A stretch of 64,000 nt of DNA, taken from contig NZ_FOQM01000012.1 of assembly GCF_900113735.1 (NCBI RefSeq), positions 106,977 to 170,976 of the forward strand, given 5' to 3'. This document shows positions 52,811 through 60,956 of the stretch, piece by piece. The notes beneath the pieces were generated by a model. The model saw only the letters and a program-made list of their open reading frames with translations. It was not told where the DNA came from and searched no databases. This stretch comes from Bradyrhizobium sp. Gha. Lineage in GTDB: Bacteria; Pseudomonadota; Alphaproteobacteria; Rhizobiales; Xanthobacteraceae. The translations under genes were made by a program, and so were the position numbers. Within the stretch, counting starts at the first letter, position 1. Each line of letters begins with the position of its first letter.

Positions 52811-53332
52811 TCACATTTTCATTCCCGAATGATCCGGCATTTTCTTCATCATCGTGCCCCCGCCGCTGGGCGCCTGGGCGCCGACGCCCTTGACGTCGAG
52901 CGACACCGCGACCTTGCCAGCCTTCTCGAACTCGAGCGTAACAGGCACTTTTTCGCCCTCCTTGAACGGCCCCTTCAGATCCTGAAGCATCAGATGATTG
53001 CCGCCGGGCGCGAGCTTCACGGTCTTGCCCGGATCGATGACGAGGCCCTTGTCCAGCGGACGCATCTTCATCACGCCATTGTCCATTGTCATCTCGTGGA
53101 CCTCGGCTTTGCCGGCGATCTCTGCCGACACGGCGACGAGCTTGTCGGGCGCCGTGCCCTTGTTCTCGATGGTGAGGAACCCGCCGGCGACCTTGGCGCC
53201 GGCAGGCGTCGCCCGACTCCAGGCTTGGGAGATGACGAGATCGCCCGCCTTGACCTCGTCGGCTCGGACGGGGGCTGCGAGCACAACGGCCGAGAACGCC
53301 GCGAGCGCGAAGAGAGTTGAGAGCTTGTTCAT
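52811..53332 (-). CDS. Periplasmic copper chaperone PCu(A)C
   Basis: 173 residues with a signal peptide (FALAAFSAVVLAAPVRA) and the PCuAC fold. The copper site motif H-M-x10-M...H-x-M is visible as VHEMTMDNGVMKMRPL and GGNHLMLQDL. The C-terminus has an extra Met/His-rich tail (MMKKMPDHSGMKM) that may bind more copper. The protein probably hands Cu(I) to cytochrome oxidase assembly factors or to the CopD importer. It lies between the TonB receptor and the YcnI gene on one strand. Confidence 0.92.
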   Translation of the reverse strand: MNKLSTLFALAAFSAVVLAAPVRADEVKAGDLVISQAWSRATPAGAKVAGGFLTIENKGTAPDKLVAVSAEIAGKAEVHEMTMDNGVMKMRPLDKGLVIDPGKTVKLAPGGNHLMLQDLKGPFKEGEKVPVTLEFEKAGKVAVSLDVKGVGAQAPSGGGTMMKKMPDHSGMKM

Positions 53333-53373
53333 GTCGATTGCCTTTCTTGTCGGCGCCGAGAGTCCGACTCCAG

Positions 53374-55833
53374 TCAGAACGTGTACTTGCCGGCAAGAAC
53401 AAAAGTTCGTGCCGGAAACGGATGAAACAGGAAATACTGCTCGTTGAAGAGATTATCGATCCCGAAGTCGAACGCGAAATTCTTCGTCGCGTTGTAATGG
53501 ATCTTCAAATCCACGACGAAAAAATTATCGAAAGCGCCGTAGACGTGCGGGATGATATCCGAGTTGTCCAACGTCGAATACTGCTTGCCGCTGTAGCGCG
53601 CGGCGAGGGTATAGGCCCAGCTATCATTCGGCCGGTAGGTGACGCCGAACTTGGCGCGCCAGTCTGGCACGAAGGGCACACGCTTGCCAACGACGCGGGT
53701 CGGGCCTTTCCAGTTCGGATCGGAGATGATCCTGGAATCGACGAAAGTGACGCTGCCGAAGATCTGCAGGCCGCTCACCAGCAAATTGTCCTTATCGGCC
53801 GACAATTCCACGCCCTGCATACGGATCGCAGCAACGTTGCTGACGGCCGTCTGCACCGACTGCGTTCCGGTTGCATCGGTCACCGTAGTCGATTGTGAGA
53901 TCAGTGCATTGTTGGTCCGCTCACTGAACATCGTGAGCCGCACGCGGCCATCGGCCCAGCGCCGTTCAAGATTGAGTTCGCCAGTGAAGTCCTGCTCCGG
54001 TGACAGCAGCGGATTGGCCAGATAGGTAATGCCGCCCACGCTGATGTTCTGATAGAGCTCAGTCACCGTCGGATAGCGGTACGCCTCGCCGAAATTCGCG
54101 GTGATGTTCCAGTCCTTGTTCGGATCGATCGACAGCGATGCCTTTGGCGAGAAATTGCTCGAGGACAACTTTGGCTGCCACGTCGGCACCGCCGATGTGA
54201 TGACGCCGGCGCTGGTCGTCATGCTGTTGAGATTGAAGCCCTCGACTGCCTGCCAACTCTCCAGCCGCCCGCCTAGCGTCAACTTGACGATCGGCGTGAT
54301 CTTCCAGGCGTCCTGTCCCCAGAGAGCTTCGGTGCGAGTCTCGCCCACACCGGTCGAATAGAGCTGGCCATTGCCGGTCGAGGGAGCATTGAACCAGACC
54401 GCCGAAGCATAGACCGGATTTTCAAGCCGGTAGCGGTCGCCATGTATGCCGAAGCTGGTCTCATGCGGACCATCGAGGCCATCTGGACGCCAGATGCCCT
54501 TAGCGTCGGTATTTTGCCAATTGGTGCCGTCCATTCGCGTCACTTTACCGTTCAGCGAATAGCCAAAGCCCGGCGATGGCACGACCGTAAATGGGTTACT
54601 CAGATCGTCCTGGAGATAGTTGTAGCTTGACGCCGCAAGGTCGAAGTCGAACACGCCCTTGGTGTCGCTCTTGAGCGAGATGGCATTGCTCACATGGAGT
54701 TGATCCCAAGTGTACTTGCTACTCGCAAAGCTGCCGATGCCGCCGAACGTCGGCAGGCCGGTTGCGATTGACTCGAGATAAGTCTGCGGGTCAGAGGTCT
54801 GATGATTGTTCCAGATCCCCAGAGAATAGGTTGCCTGCACCAGCGGCGTGATGTCGTAAGCAAGTCGCAGATTGCCGGAAGTCTGTTGCGAATGCGCCAG
54901 CACGCCGGTGCCCACCACATTGGCAACGCCCCCGGTCTTGTTGAGGGCGGCAAAGCCACCGATCATACCGGCCGGGAACGAGGAGTTGGTGGTGTAGGTC
55001 AGCGGCTGCTGATAGCTGTCGAGATAGTTGGCGCTGACCAGCCAGGAGAGCTTACCCTCGCGATTGCCCGCGGCGGCGCTGGTCTGGCTGGTCATGTAGG
55101 TGTCTTTGGTGCCGTATTGATTCCATGGCATCACCGAGACGATTTCCTTTGCGACCGCAAACGGCTTGTCCGGTATCCTGGATGTGATCAGCAGGACGCC
55201 GCCGATCGAATTGCCGGGATAGGCAGCCGCAAAGGGACCATTGAGGAAATCCATCCGCCCGATCGCCTCGGGCGAGATCAAATTCCATTTTGGCGAGGCG
55301 CCGGAATTGTTGTTGCCGATCAGGGCCGAGATCAACAGATCGTCATAGTAGATCAACGAGCGCGCGCTCGAATTCAAGCCCCAGCTTCGCGTCGCGAGCA
55401 CGGCCTGATTGTCGCCGTCATTGCGCTTCCGCACGAACAGGCTCGGCATGTATTTGACGGCGTCCTCGGGGTCCTTGAGGTTGATGGTCTCGTCGGCCTC
55501 CTTCGCCGTGATGCTGAAGGATCGTTGCGGCAGCTGGTAGCGCGCCACGGCCGCCGGCCGACCAAGCGAGGCGCGGCCGCCGCGCGTGACCTGCTCCTCG
55601 TTTGCGGCAACCGACGCTGGCCGCTCAACCCCCGGCCTTGACTGATTTCTCCTGGCGGCCGCCGCATGCACCGCAGGCTTGCGCGGCTTGGGTTTCACCG
55701 TCGCTGGCGCATCGACGGTCACCGCGGGCAGCTCTCTTGGGCTGCTCTGGGCGCAAACGCCGCTCGACGGGGCAAGCAGCGCGGCCTGAACGGCAACGAC
55801 GCTCACGCCGCAGCGGGCATGACGGGGTAACAT
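53374..55833 (-). CDS. TonB-dependent receptor, probably for copper
   Basis: Outer-membrane receptor of 819 residues. After an N-terminal signal (VVAVQAALLAPSSGVCAQS) comes a TonB-box-like AVTVDAP, a basic linker, and a plug with DAVKYMPSLFVRKRNDGDN and GGVLLITSRI. The 22-strand barrel ends FVLAGKYTF with the aromatic terminus. The context of DUF2946, PCuAC, YcnI and CopCD argues for copper or a copper complex as the substrate; the sequence alone does not prove it. The ATG at 55833 is chosen over an upstream one because it begins the signal peptide. Confidence 0.88.
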   Translation of the reverse strand: MLPRHARCGVSVVAVQAALLAPSSGVCAQSSPRELPAVTVDAPATVKPKPRKPAVHAAAARRNQSRPGVERPASVAANEEQVTRGGRASLGRPAAVARYQLPQRSFSITAKEADETINLKDPEDAVKYMPSLFVRKRNDGDNQAVLATRSWGLNSSARSLIYYDDLLISALIGNNNSGASPKWNLISPEAIGRMDFLNGPFAAAYPGNSIGGVLLITSRIPDKPFAVAKEIVSVMPWNQYGTKDTYMTSQTSAAAGNREGKLSWLVSANYLDSYQQPLTYTTNSSFPAGMIGGFAALNKTGGVANVVGTGVLAHSQQTSGNLRLAYDITPLVQATYSLGIWNNHQTSDPQTYLESIATGLPTFGGIGSFASSKYTWDQLHVSNAISLKSDTKGVFDFDLAASSYNYLQDDLSNPFTVVPSPGFGYSLNGKVTRMDGTNWQNTDAKGIWRPDGLDGPHETSFGIHGDRYRLENPVYASAVWFNAPSTGNGQLYSTGVGETRTEALWGQDAWKITPIVKLTLGGRLESWQAVEGFNLNSMTTSAGVITSAVPTWQPKLSSSNFSPKASLSIDPNKDWNITANFGEAYRYPTVTELYQNISVGGITYLANPLLSPEQDFTGELNLERRWADGRVRLTMFSERTNNALISQSTTVTDATGTQSVQTAVSNVAAIRMQGVELSADKDNLLVSGLQIFGSVTFVDSRIISDPNWKGPTRVVGKRVPFVPDWRAKFGVTYRPNDSWAYTLAARYSGKQYSTLDNSDIIPHVYGAFDNFFVVDLKIHYNATKNFAFDFGIDNLFNEQYFLFHPFPARTFVLAGKYTF

Positions 55834-55918
55834 GGAGCATTCCTGACGCCGGCTTTCTTTCCGGCCATTCGACAGCATCAATCGCCCGCGGATCAACCGA
55901 GGCGATCATGAGGGGTCG

Positions 55919-56293
55919 TCAGGACAAATGGGGAGGTCCGCGCGCCTGGCCGCTTGAACTCTTGTGGGTGGCGAGAGCAGACGTATCCGCTTCACGCCAC
56001 ACTACTCGCTCCGCATGGCGGAATGGAGCGGGAAGCGCAGCATGCGGCGGCGAATCGAACGACGCGTTGGCTTGCGCCAGGCAACAGAGCGCGCAGATCC
56101 CGGAATGCGAGGCCGGCGAACCGCCTTGATCGTTCGGAGCGCCCTGCTCACTAATACTGTGGCAAATGGCACCGGCAGGCAGCTGATCGGCAACGGCCCG
56201 GCCGGCCGCCCAGCAGGCGGCAATCGGCGCCAGCACCTGCATCGCGAGCGCGAGCAGGACGAGGGGTAGGAATTTTTGCAGCCGCGCGCGCAT
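55919..56293 (-). CDS. DUF2946-family protein, head of the copper operon
   Basis: 124 residues. An N-terminal hydrophobic segment (PLVLLALAMQVLAPIAACWA) and a His/Cys-rich motif, ASHSGICALCCLAQAN, are the DUF2946 hallmarks; a short basic tail follows. Such proteins occur next to copper transport genes and are thought to bind metal in the periplasm, but no biochemical role is established to my knowledge. It is the first gene of the minus-strand copper run, 85 bases before the receptor. Confidence 0.8.
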   Translation of the reverse strand: MRARLQKFLPLVLLALAMQVLAPIAACWAAGRAVADQLPAGAICHSISEQGAPNDQGGSPASHSGICALCCLAQANASFDSPPHAALPAPFRHAERVVWREADTSALATHKSSSGQARGPPHLS

Positions 56294-56752
56294 CCGCCGA
56301 ACCAGTCGTTCGTCTACTAACTAATCACCGCACCAGCTCCGAGTCGAGATGCCTTCATCGGCCGTGTTGGGCTGGCGCAAACTTCTCGAAAAAATCGTGT
56401 TCGGCCGCCTCCAGCTGGGACCGGCCTCCAGCATCTGAGCAACAGGCCACCACAGAACACCAAACAAATTCTTATATTTGTCATATACTTAAGAGCCGAA
56501 CAGCCCGATCATTTCGCTAATTGCTCGAATTTTGAACATTCGTTGCCGAAAATGATGACAAGTGAGAAAAGTTGATCTAGCATCCCTCTTGCTCAGGCTT
56601 GACCGTGAGGTCGACGTCTGGTGGTCCAAGTCTCGGGAGGAGCCCCTGGCGCGCAAAATGCAGCGTCGCCCCGCCAATCAAGATCAAATCTTAGAATCGG
56701 GGATAATAGGGTCGACACAATTTTTGAGCGGGGCTAGGGCCCCGCTCTTTTT
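56294..56752. other. Gene-free interval, possible small RNA region
   Basis: About 460 bases upstream of the copper operon. It should contain that operon's promoter on the minus strand and an unassigned plus-strand transcript ending at the terminator at 56726-56757. An open frame from 56562 runs through that terminator and does not look like protein. Confidence 0.45.
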
Positions 56753-56757
56753 TTATC
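56726..56757 (+). terminator. Strong orphan terminator
   Basis: GAGCGGGGC and GCCCCGCTC pair perfectly around TAGG and are followed by seven T residues. No recognised plus-strand gene lies upstream, so it may end a small RNA that begins in the 56460-56700 region. Confidence 0.75.
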
Positions 56758-56896
56758 TGCGTGGCTCATGCCCCATGAACGCTTTCTCCAATCCGATCGA
56801 AAACAGCATCGCAATGGCGGCGTAGCGCTGCGCGGACCTCTCGTCCTCGCCTATCAACGGCTTTTCAACGAGCGCCCCGAAACGGAAGCGCTCCAT
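56753..56896 (-). CDS. Small hypothetical protein, 47 residues
   Basis: A short minus-strand frame with coherent protein character: starts MERFRFGALVEKPLIGEDER, then an amphipathic or hydrophobic helix (QRYAAIAMLFSIGLEKAF) and a basic end, MGHEPRR. It lies in the gap between the copper operon and the CUT2 sugar operon. The ribosome site is weak (GAG nine bases upstream) and the frame remains open upstream without another start, so it could also be a fragment of a lost gene. I do not recognise the family. Confidence 0.4.
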   Translation of the reverse strand: MERFRFGALVEKPLIGEDERSAQRYAAIAMLFSIGLEKAFMGHEPRR

Positions 56897-57007
56897 TACG
56901 CGATGCTCGGCGATGAATGGTCGGACGGGAGCTGCTCCTCCAGATCAGGCGTGCTGGCATCGCAGCGTAGCGCTTTGCGCTGCACCAAGGCGATCACGAT
57001 CTGGTCC

Positions 57008-57070
57008 TTGATTGCACGTTGAGTGGCATCAACTCTTGTGAGACACTTCACGCATCGGTCGTGCAATCAA
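57008..57070. promoter_or_regulatory. Widely spaced perfect inverted repeat upstream of the CUT2 operon
   Basis: TTGATTGCACG (57008-57018) and CGTGCAATCAA (57060-57070) are exact 11-base inverted copies with centres 52 bases apart, near five helical turns. A shorter pair, GTTGA/TCAAC, lies between them. The arrangement suggests paired operator half-sites or a looping repressor ahead of the binding-protein gene at 57106. Confidence 0.5.
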
Positions 57071-57105
57071 TGACGCGCCGACGATAAAATATATGGGAGC
57101 GAGCG

Positions 57106-58128
57106 ATGTCCGGGACGAAAGAATTCTCGAAGACGAGGCGCGATCTTCTTCAGGCGGCTGCGACCGCCGGCGCCGCAACTGCCATCCTCGGCAGCATGGG
57201 CATAAACCCAGCACTTGCAGCTGAAGTTGGACGATCAGACAAGCCGCTGAAGGCGGCATTCTCCAACGCGGGCCTGCAGGCGACCTGGTGTGCGCAAGGC
57301 AAGCAGGCCGCGGAATTCTGGGGCAAGCTGTTCAATGTCGAGGTCACTTGGTTCGACGGACAGCTCGACGCGGTGAAGCAGCGCGCGGCGATCGACAACA
57401 TGGCCTCGCAGAAATGGGATTTCGTCGCGATCCAGGCCTTCGGCATCGGCACCCTTACCCAGCCCGTGCAGAAGATGATCGACGCCGGCACGCCTGTCAT
57501 CGACATGGACACGCTGATTGCGCCGCTCGACCAGATCAACGTCCACTCCTTCCTCGCCCCCGACAACGAGTTCATGGGCGCTTCGGTGACGCAGGCGCTT
57601 TGCAACGCGATGGGCGGCAAGGGCAAGATCATCATGACGCAAGGCGCTCTCGGCCACACCGGCGCACAGGGCCGCGCCAAGGGCTTTGAGTCGGTCGTCA
57701 AGCAATTCCCGAACATTGAGGTGCTCGACACGCAGCCGGCCGACTGGGACGTCTCAAAGACCGCACGCCTCTGGGAAACCTATTTGACCAAGTACCCGCA
57801 GATCGACGCGGCGTTCTTCCACAACGACGACATGGCGCTTGCCGCCGCCAACATCATGAAGGCGCACAACCGCACCAACATCCTGATCGGCGGCGTCGAC
57901 GCCATGCCGCCGGCGATCCAGGCGGTGAGCGAAGGCCGGATGTTCGCAACCGTGCGCAATCCGTCCTGCCGCATCCATGGCGGCGCGATCGTCGCGGGCG
58001 TCGCGGCCGTGGTCGGCGGCGAGAAGAGCGGCCAGGGCATTCCCAAGAACGTCGTCACCGACGGCCCTGTCGTGACCAAGGCCAATGCCGCGGGCATGCA
58101 GTGGATGGAAGATCACTTCCTGATCTGA
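57106..58128 (+). CDS. CUT2 sugar ABC transporter, substrate-binding protein
   Basis: Periplasmic binding protein of the RbsB/LacI-like class (Peripla_BP_4), 340 residues. A Tat-type signal with TRRDLLQAAATAGAATAILG is cleaved near ALAAE. The mature domain has the family opening LKAAFSNAGLQATWCAQGKQ and later NDDMALAAANIMKAHNRTNI with GGVDAMPPAIQAVSEG, which line the sugar cleft. GGGAGCGAGCG precedes the ATG. The substrate is a sugar or polyol of unknown identity. The ATPase gene follows after eight bases. Confidence 0.9.
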   Translation: MSGTKEFSKTRRDLLQAAATAGAATAILGSMGINPALAAEVGRSDKPLKAAFSNAGLQATWCAQGKQAAEFWGKLFNVEVTWFDGQLDAVKQRAAIDNMASQKWDFVAIQAFGIGTLTQPVQKMIDAGTPVIDMDTLIAPLDQINVHSFLAPDNEFMGASVTQALCNAMGGKGKIIMTQGALGHTGAQGRAKGFESVVKQFPNIEVLDTQPADWDVSKTARLWETYLTKYPQIDAAFFHNDDMALAAANIMKAHNRTNILIGGVDAMPPAIQAVSEGRMFATVRNPSCRIHGGAIVAGVAAVVGGEKSGQGIPKNVVTDGPVVTKANAAGMQWMEDHFLI

Positions 58129-58136
58129 AATCCTCC

Positions 58137-59639
58137 ATGCCTGAGGGTCGTCAGCCCATCCTGGAACTGCAGGGCATCACGAAGAGCTTCGGCGGCGTCG
58201 AAGCGCTTCGTGGTGTCGACTTTGCGCTTCTCCCTGGCGAGATCCATGGTCTCGTCGGCGAGAACGGCGCGGGAAAAAGCACGCTGATGAAGATCATCGC
58301 CGGCGTGCACACCGAATTCTCCGGCCGCTTCCTGATCGACGGGGCGGAGACCCATTTCCGCTCGGCGCGCGATGCGCATGCAGCCGGCATCGCCATGGTG
58401 CATCAGGAGCTCTCGGTCGCGCCTGACCTGACGGTCGCGGAGAACGTGTTCCTCGGCAATCAGCCGACCAACGCCCTTGGCCTCGTGCAATGGCGACGGA
58501 TGGCGCGCGAGGCGGGCGAGCAGCTCTCCCGGTTCGGCATCGACGTCGACCCTATGAGCAGGCTCGGCGACCTGCCGATCGGGCTCCAGCAGCTGATCGA
58601 GATCGCACGCGTGCTGTTCTCCGGCGCACGAATCGTCATCCTGGACGAGCCGACCTCCGCCCTCTCCCCGCCCGAGGTCGAGCGCCTGTTTACGACGCTG
58701 CGACGCCTGCGCGAGCAAGGCACGGCCATCGTCTTCATCTCGCATTTCATCGAGGACATCCTGCGTGTCTCCGACACCGTCACGGTTTTCCGCAACGGAC
58801 GGAAGGTCACGGAGACCGCGAGCGCCGACACCACCAAGGGGGCGCTGATCGAGGCCATGATCGGCCGCGGCGGCGAGGCGCTCGAGCACAGCTATAGCGA
58901 CGACCTGATATTGCCGCGGCCGAGCGACAGCTCGGTCGTGCTGAAGGTGGACCAGCTGTCGCTGACGCGCAGCCTCCAGGACGTCTCCTTCGAGGCCCGC
59001 GCGGGCGAAGTGCTCGGCATCTACGGCTTCATGGGCTGCGGCCAGCAGGAGCTGTCGCGCATCCTGTTCGGCAAGCTGAAACCCGACGCCGGCACGCTGA
59101 TCGTCGAGGGCAAGCCGAAGACCTTCGCGAGCACGGCGGCGGCGCGGCGCGCCGGCGTGGCGCTGGTGCCGGAAAGCCGGCGCGCCATGCTGTTTCACCA
59201 GGAGCCGGTCTTCAAGAACATCTCGATCAGCATTCTCGATCGGATCTCCTCGCTGCTGCTCAAGCCGGCGCAGGAGCGCGAGATCGCGAAGCGTCAGGTC
59301 GAGCAGTTGCAGATCCGGCCCCCCGTGGTCGGCCTCGATCTCGGCATGCTCTCCGGCGGCAACCAGCAGAAGGTTGCGCTGGCGAAATGGCTGACCTACC
59401 CGCCCAAGCTGCTGGTGCTGTGCGAGCCGACCCGGGGCATGGATGTCGGCGCCAAGAACGACGTCATCAACATCGTCCGGGACCTCCGCGCCAGGGGGCT
59501 CGCGATCATCGTGCTGTCGACCGAGCCGGAAACGGTGCTATCGCTGGCCGACCGCATCCTCGTGCTCAAGCGCGGCGCGGTGGTGCGGGAATTCAAGAAC
59601 GAGCCGGTCAGCAAGGACCGCCTGCTGGAAGCGGCGTGA
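58137..59639 (+). CDS. CUT2 sugar ABC transporter ATP-binding protein (RbsA/MglA-like)
   Basis: Tandem ATPase of 500 residues. The first nucleotide-binding domain is complete: Walker A GENGAGKSTLMKI near residue 43, signature-like region LPIGLQQLIEIARVLFSGAR, Walker B IVILDEPTSAL, and FISHFIEDILRVSD. The second is partly degenerate at its P-loop (GFMGCGQQELSRILFG) but keeps MLSGGNQQKVALAKWLTYPP and VLCEPTRGMDVGAK, as usual in this class. The ATG at 58137 is set by spacing from the preceding stop and the family start. The permease follows after 12 bases. Confidence 0.93.
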   Translation: MPEGRQPILELQGITKSFGGVEALRGVDFALLPGEIHGLVGENGAGKSTLMKIIAGVHTEFSGRFLIDGAETHFRSARDAHAAGIAMVHQELSVAPDLTVAENVFLGNQPTNALGLVQWRRMAREAGEQLSRFGIDVDPMSRLGDLPIGLQQLIEIARVLFSGARIVILDEPTSALSPPEVERLFTTLRRLREQGTAIVFISHFIEDILRVSDTVTVFRNGRKVTETASADTTKGALIEAMIGRGGEALEHSYSDDLILPRPSDSSVVLKVDQLSLTRSLQDVSFEARAGEVLGIYGFMGCGQQELSRILFGKLKPDAGTLIVEGKPKTFASTAAARRAGVALVPESRRAMLFHQEPVFKNISISILDRISSLLLKPAQEREIAKRQVEQLQIRPPVVGLDLGMLSGGNQQKVALAKWLTYPPKLLVLCEPTRGMDVGAKNDVINIVRDLRARGLAIIVLSTEPETVLSLADRILVLKRGAVVREFKNEPVSKDRLLEAA

Positions 59640-59651
59640 CGGAGAAGCACA

Positions 59652-60680
59652 ATGGCGAGCAGTGAGACGGCACCGGCGGCAGGTCAGCGCGGCAAGGGCC
59701 TCGCGCCCTTCCTGCGCTCGCAGATGCGCAACATCGCACCGTTCCTGACCCTGATCTTCCTGTCCGCCTTCTTCGCCTTCGCGAGCCCCTCCTTTGCGAC
59801 GATCGACAATCTCGGCAACATCCTGACGCAGGTGTCCGTGACAGGCGTCATCGCCGTCGGCCTCACCTTCGTGATCCTCTGCGCCGAGATCGACCTCTCG
59901 ATCGCCAGCATCGCCAACGTCACCGGCATCGCGGTCGCCTACTTCACGCTGCAGGAATCCTACGTCAACATCCCCAACATCCCGCTGCCCGGCGCCGCCG
60001 CGATCCTGCTCGCCGTCTTGCTCTGCGCGGCTCTCGGCCTCGTCAACGCGCTGGGGCTGACCGTGATCGGCATCCCCTCCTTCATCATGACGCTCGCGAT
60101 GATGCAGATCGCGGCGGGCATCTCGGCGCTCCTGGTGCGCGGCCAGATCGCCTACAAGGTGCCGAGCCTGATCTCGACGCTCGGCTCCGGCTCGATCGGC
60201 GGCATCCCCTGGATCGTCATCGTCGCGGCCATCATGCTGCTCGCCGGCCACCTGGTGCTGACCTACACGCGCTTCGGCCGCTACGTCTACATGGTCGGGG
60301 GAAACCGCGAGGCGGCCGAATATTCCGGCCTCAACGTCAAGCTCATCCTCGGTGCGGTCATGGTGATCTCGGCGGTGTGCTCCGGCGTCGGCGGCATGCT
60401 GGGTGTTGCCCATTTCGGCAGCGCGCAGCAGAACGAGTTCGACACGTACCTCCTCGACTCCATCGCCGCCGTCGTGGTCGGCGGCACCAGCCTGTTCGGC
60501 GGCCGCGGCGGCATCGGCAACACCATCGTCGGGCTTTTCGTCCTCGGTGTCCTCAATAACGGCCTCGACCACGTCAACATCGACAGCTTCCTGAAGATCC
60601 TGATCCGCGGCGTGATCCTGCTGGTGGCGCTGATCATCAACGTCTACGCCCAGCGGCTGAGGGAACAAGCAGCGGAGTAG
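59652..60680 (+). CDS. CUT2 sugar ABC transporter permease (RbsC-like)
   Basis: Inner-membrane permease of 342 residues with about ten hydrophobic segments and the signature GRYVYMVGGNREAAEYSGLN that contacts the ATPase. GGTSLFGGRGGIGNTIVGLF is another RbsC-class motif. It ends RLREQAAE. A degraded copy of its 3' end lies 3.1 kb downstream (63781-63910), on the other side of the UPF0182 gene. The ribosome site GGAG lies ten bases upstream of ATG. Confidence 0.93.
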   Translation: MASSETAPAAGQRGKGLAPFLRSQMRNIAPFLTLIFLSAFFAFASPSFATIDNLGNILTQVSVTGVIAVGLTFVILCAEIDLSIASIANVTGIAVAYFTLQESYVNIPNIPLPGAAAILLAVLLCAALGLVNALGLTVIGIPSFIMTLAMMQIAAGISALLVRGQIAYKVPSLISTLGSGSIGGIPWIVIVAAIMLLAGHLVLTYTRFGRYVYMVGGNREAAEYSGLNVKLILGAVMVISAVCSGVGGMLGVAHFGSAQQNEFDTYLLDSIAAVVVGGTSLFGGRGGIGNTIVGLFVLGVLNNGLDHVNIDSFLKILIRGVILLVALIINVYAQRLREQAAE

Positions 60681-60890
60681 ACACCCGCAAATCCAGAGCC
60701 GCGAAAACAACCCCGTGCACAGTACAAATCATTGTGGAATTTGACGCGGCGGTTGTTTGCGCCCTTTCCGAAATCAAGTTTGACACGTCGGGACAGGAGC
60801 ATGATGTCATCATAGGAACGACCGAATGACCGGGCAGCACTGAGCTCAAAGCCGGGGCCGCCCCCGCTCTGTCGTTCGCGCCACGACAGG

Positions 60891-60931
60891 CGCACCACGC
60901 AGTCGTCGCACCACGCAGTCGTCGCACCACG
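60891..60931. repeat. 16-base tandem repeat, 2.6 copies
   Basis: CGCACCACGCAGTCGT is repeated exactly at 60891 and 60907, with a nine-base partial third copy. It lies directly upstream of the -10 element at 60945 and may affect promoter activity through copy number. Confidence 0.75.
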
Positions 60932-60944
60932 TCTGCCGTTCTGC

Positions 60945-60950
60945 TATAAT
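60945..60950 (+). promoter_or_regulatory. Consensus -10 TATAAT next to the UPF0182 start
   Basis: TATAAT ends six bases before ATG 60957, so transcription from it would start at or near the start codon, giving a leaderless message if that codon is used. No good -35 is seen at the right distance; the tandem repeat occupies that place. Confidence 0.45.
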
Positions 60951-60956
60951 GTCACC

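Noticed and set aside
56562..56825. 87-codon plus-strand frame beginning with a GTG
   Set aside because: It runs through a strong terminator hairpin and loses protein character after about 35 codons.
60891..60931. Repeated 16-base units as a possible CRISPR array
   Set aside because: The units are directly adjacent with no spacers and there are fewer than three copies; it is a simple tandem repeat.
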